Below are positions 63,530-64,000 of a DNA stretch of 64,000 bases, piece by piece. Location of the stretch: the NCBI GenBank assembly GCA_003598085.1, contig QZKU01000115.1, forward strand, positions 1 to 64,000, read 5' to 3'. Each line of letters opens with the position of its first letter. Within the stretch, counting starts at the first letter, position 1. Position numbers and translations under genes: made by a program. Source of the stretch: Candidatus Abyssobacteria bacterium SURF_5 (lineage in GTDB: Bacteria > Abyssobacteria > SURF-5). The notes under the pieces are model-generated. The model did not search any database and was not told where the DNA came from. It saw nothing but the letters and a program-made list of their open reading frames with translations.

Positions 63530-64000
63530 TTAATTCACCTTCTCCCATTGTGCGGATGCCCGTACCCTGGCCGTCAGCACGTCGTACCAGCCGAGGACGA
63601 TTCCCATCTGCTGGATAAGCGGAAAATATTGACCCGTAAGAATGATCGCGGGTAACGAAATTATGCCGCCCGCAACCGCCAGCTTCCAATCCCACCAGAA
63701 AACAAAGGAGACGACGTAGAGAAAAATCAGCGGAGAGAAGACCGCAAACATCCGGCGAATAGGAAAGATGAGCAGCCCGAAACCGCCGTAGCGGGGATTG
63801 AACAGCATGTGAATGTAATTGAAAAGAACCGGAATGGTGAGCGCCACTCGCCGGCGAATCTGTCTTATCTCCGCTCGAAGCGTTTGAGGACCGGTCTCGT
63901 ATACGATCGATTGATCGTCGATGACGGAACGGAACCCCTGCGAGCGCAGCCGGAAGGTTATCTCGAGGTCGTCGACCACAACGTCCGGCGGCAGGGCGGG
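63530..64000 (-). CDS. Membrane glycosyltransferase family 2, C-terminal part (cut by window edge)
   Basis: The visible 156 residues begin inside the enzyme at VVVDDLEITFRLRSQGFRSV, the conserved ED/QxxRW-like region of processive family 2 enzymes, followed by ETGPQTLRAEIRQIRRRVAL and three to four membrane helices. The N-terminal nucleotide-sugar binding half lies beyond position 64000. It is likely the upstream gene of the radical SAM-DUF2723 operon, 12 bases from the radical SAM start. Confidence 0.8.
   Translation of the reverse strand, partial: PALPPDVVVDDLEITFRLRSQGFRSVIDDQSIVYETGPQTLRAEIRQIRRRVALTIPVLFNYIHMLFNPRYGGFGLLIFPIRRMFAVFSPLIFLYVVSFVFWWDWKLAVAGGIISLPAIILTGQYFPLIQQMGIVLGWYDVLTARVRASAQWEKVN

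Overview
The window is bacterial, with a GC content in the mid-fifties by eye and dense, mostly operonic genes. It reads as a chromosomal segment of a diderm (Gram-negative-type) respiratory bacterium. Evidence for this is a complete 14-subunit complex I with fused NuoCD, exported c-type cytochromes, a lipoprotein signal, a SPOR-domain protein, a membrane-fusion-protein exporter, and DisA beside a lysA/pyr block. The gene style (many ferredoxins, thioredoxin-fold redox proteins, B12-radical SAM proteins, DUF2723/TMTC glycosyltransferases, CoA-dependent catabolism) recalls Deltaproteobacteria-like or uncultivated lineages; this is inference, and no rRNA is present to settle it. I saw no tRNA, rRNA, CRISPR array, phage or transposase.

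Layout. 0-1.9 kb: a truncated ArsR gene with an intact promoter and operator, a structured leader, a diheme cytochrome c peroxidase, and a frameshifted remnant of a sulfate/molybdate permease. 1.9-7.9 kb: two ABC exporters behind an ArsR repressor, divergent from a second ArsR gene and a cysteine-rich 31-residue peptide; both divergent promoters and their dyads are readable. 8.2-15.1 kb: a minus-strand redox/metal-resistance island (ArsG-like permease, ArsF-like thiol protein, three further thioredoxin-fold proteins, one Fe-S protein of the NCGLC type, three ferredoxin-type proteins, a large permease, an apparently leaderless ArsR and an orphan CopG-type antitoxin). This is the least conventional part of the window.

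15.1-16.4 kb is gene-free and full of decayed and dispersed palindromic repeats. 16.4-22.8 kb holds two paralogous amine-oxidase-like flavoproteins, a TetR regulator with a textbook promoter, gene remnants, and a large B12-binding radical SAM protein with a clear terminator. After a second repeat-rich gap, 23.4-28.4 kb is an operon for CoA-dependent catabolism (acyl-CoA synthetase alpha-type subunit, acyl-CoA dehydrogenase lacking the usual catalytic Glu, MFS carrier, amidohydrolase).

28.9-43.4 kb is the nuo operon (nuoA, B, CD, E-N) on the plus strand, facing a minus-strand group of M20 peptidase, flavin reductase-like protein and D-aminoacylase (43.4-46.9 kb). 47.1-51.4 kb carries a pentapeptide-repeat protein with a channel-like tail lacking the K+ filter, a monoheme cytochrome and a TMTC-type glycosyltransferase. 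51.6-59.1 kb is a housekeeping run: lysA, disA, an N-terminally extended pyrK, pyrD, pyrF, pyrE, a GNAT enzyme and a SPOR protein. It is followed by a sugar nucleotidylyltransferase and, convergently, a DUF2723 glycosyltransferase, a radical SAM enzyme and the end of a membrane glycosyltransferase cut by the window edge.
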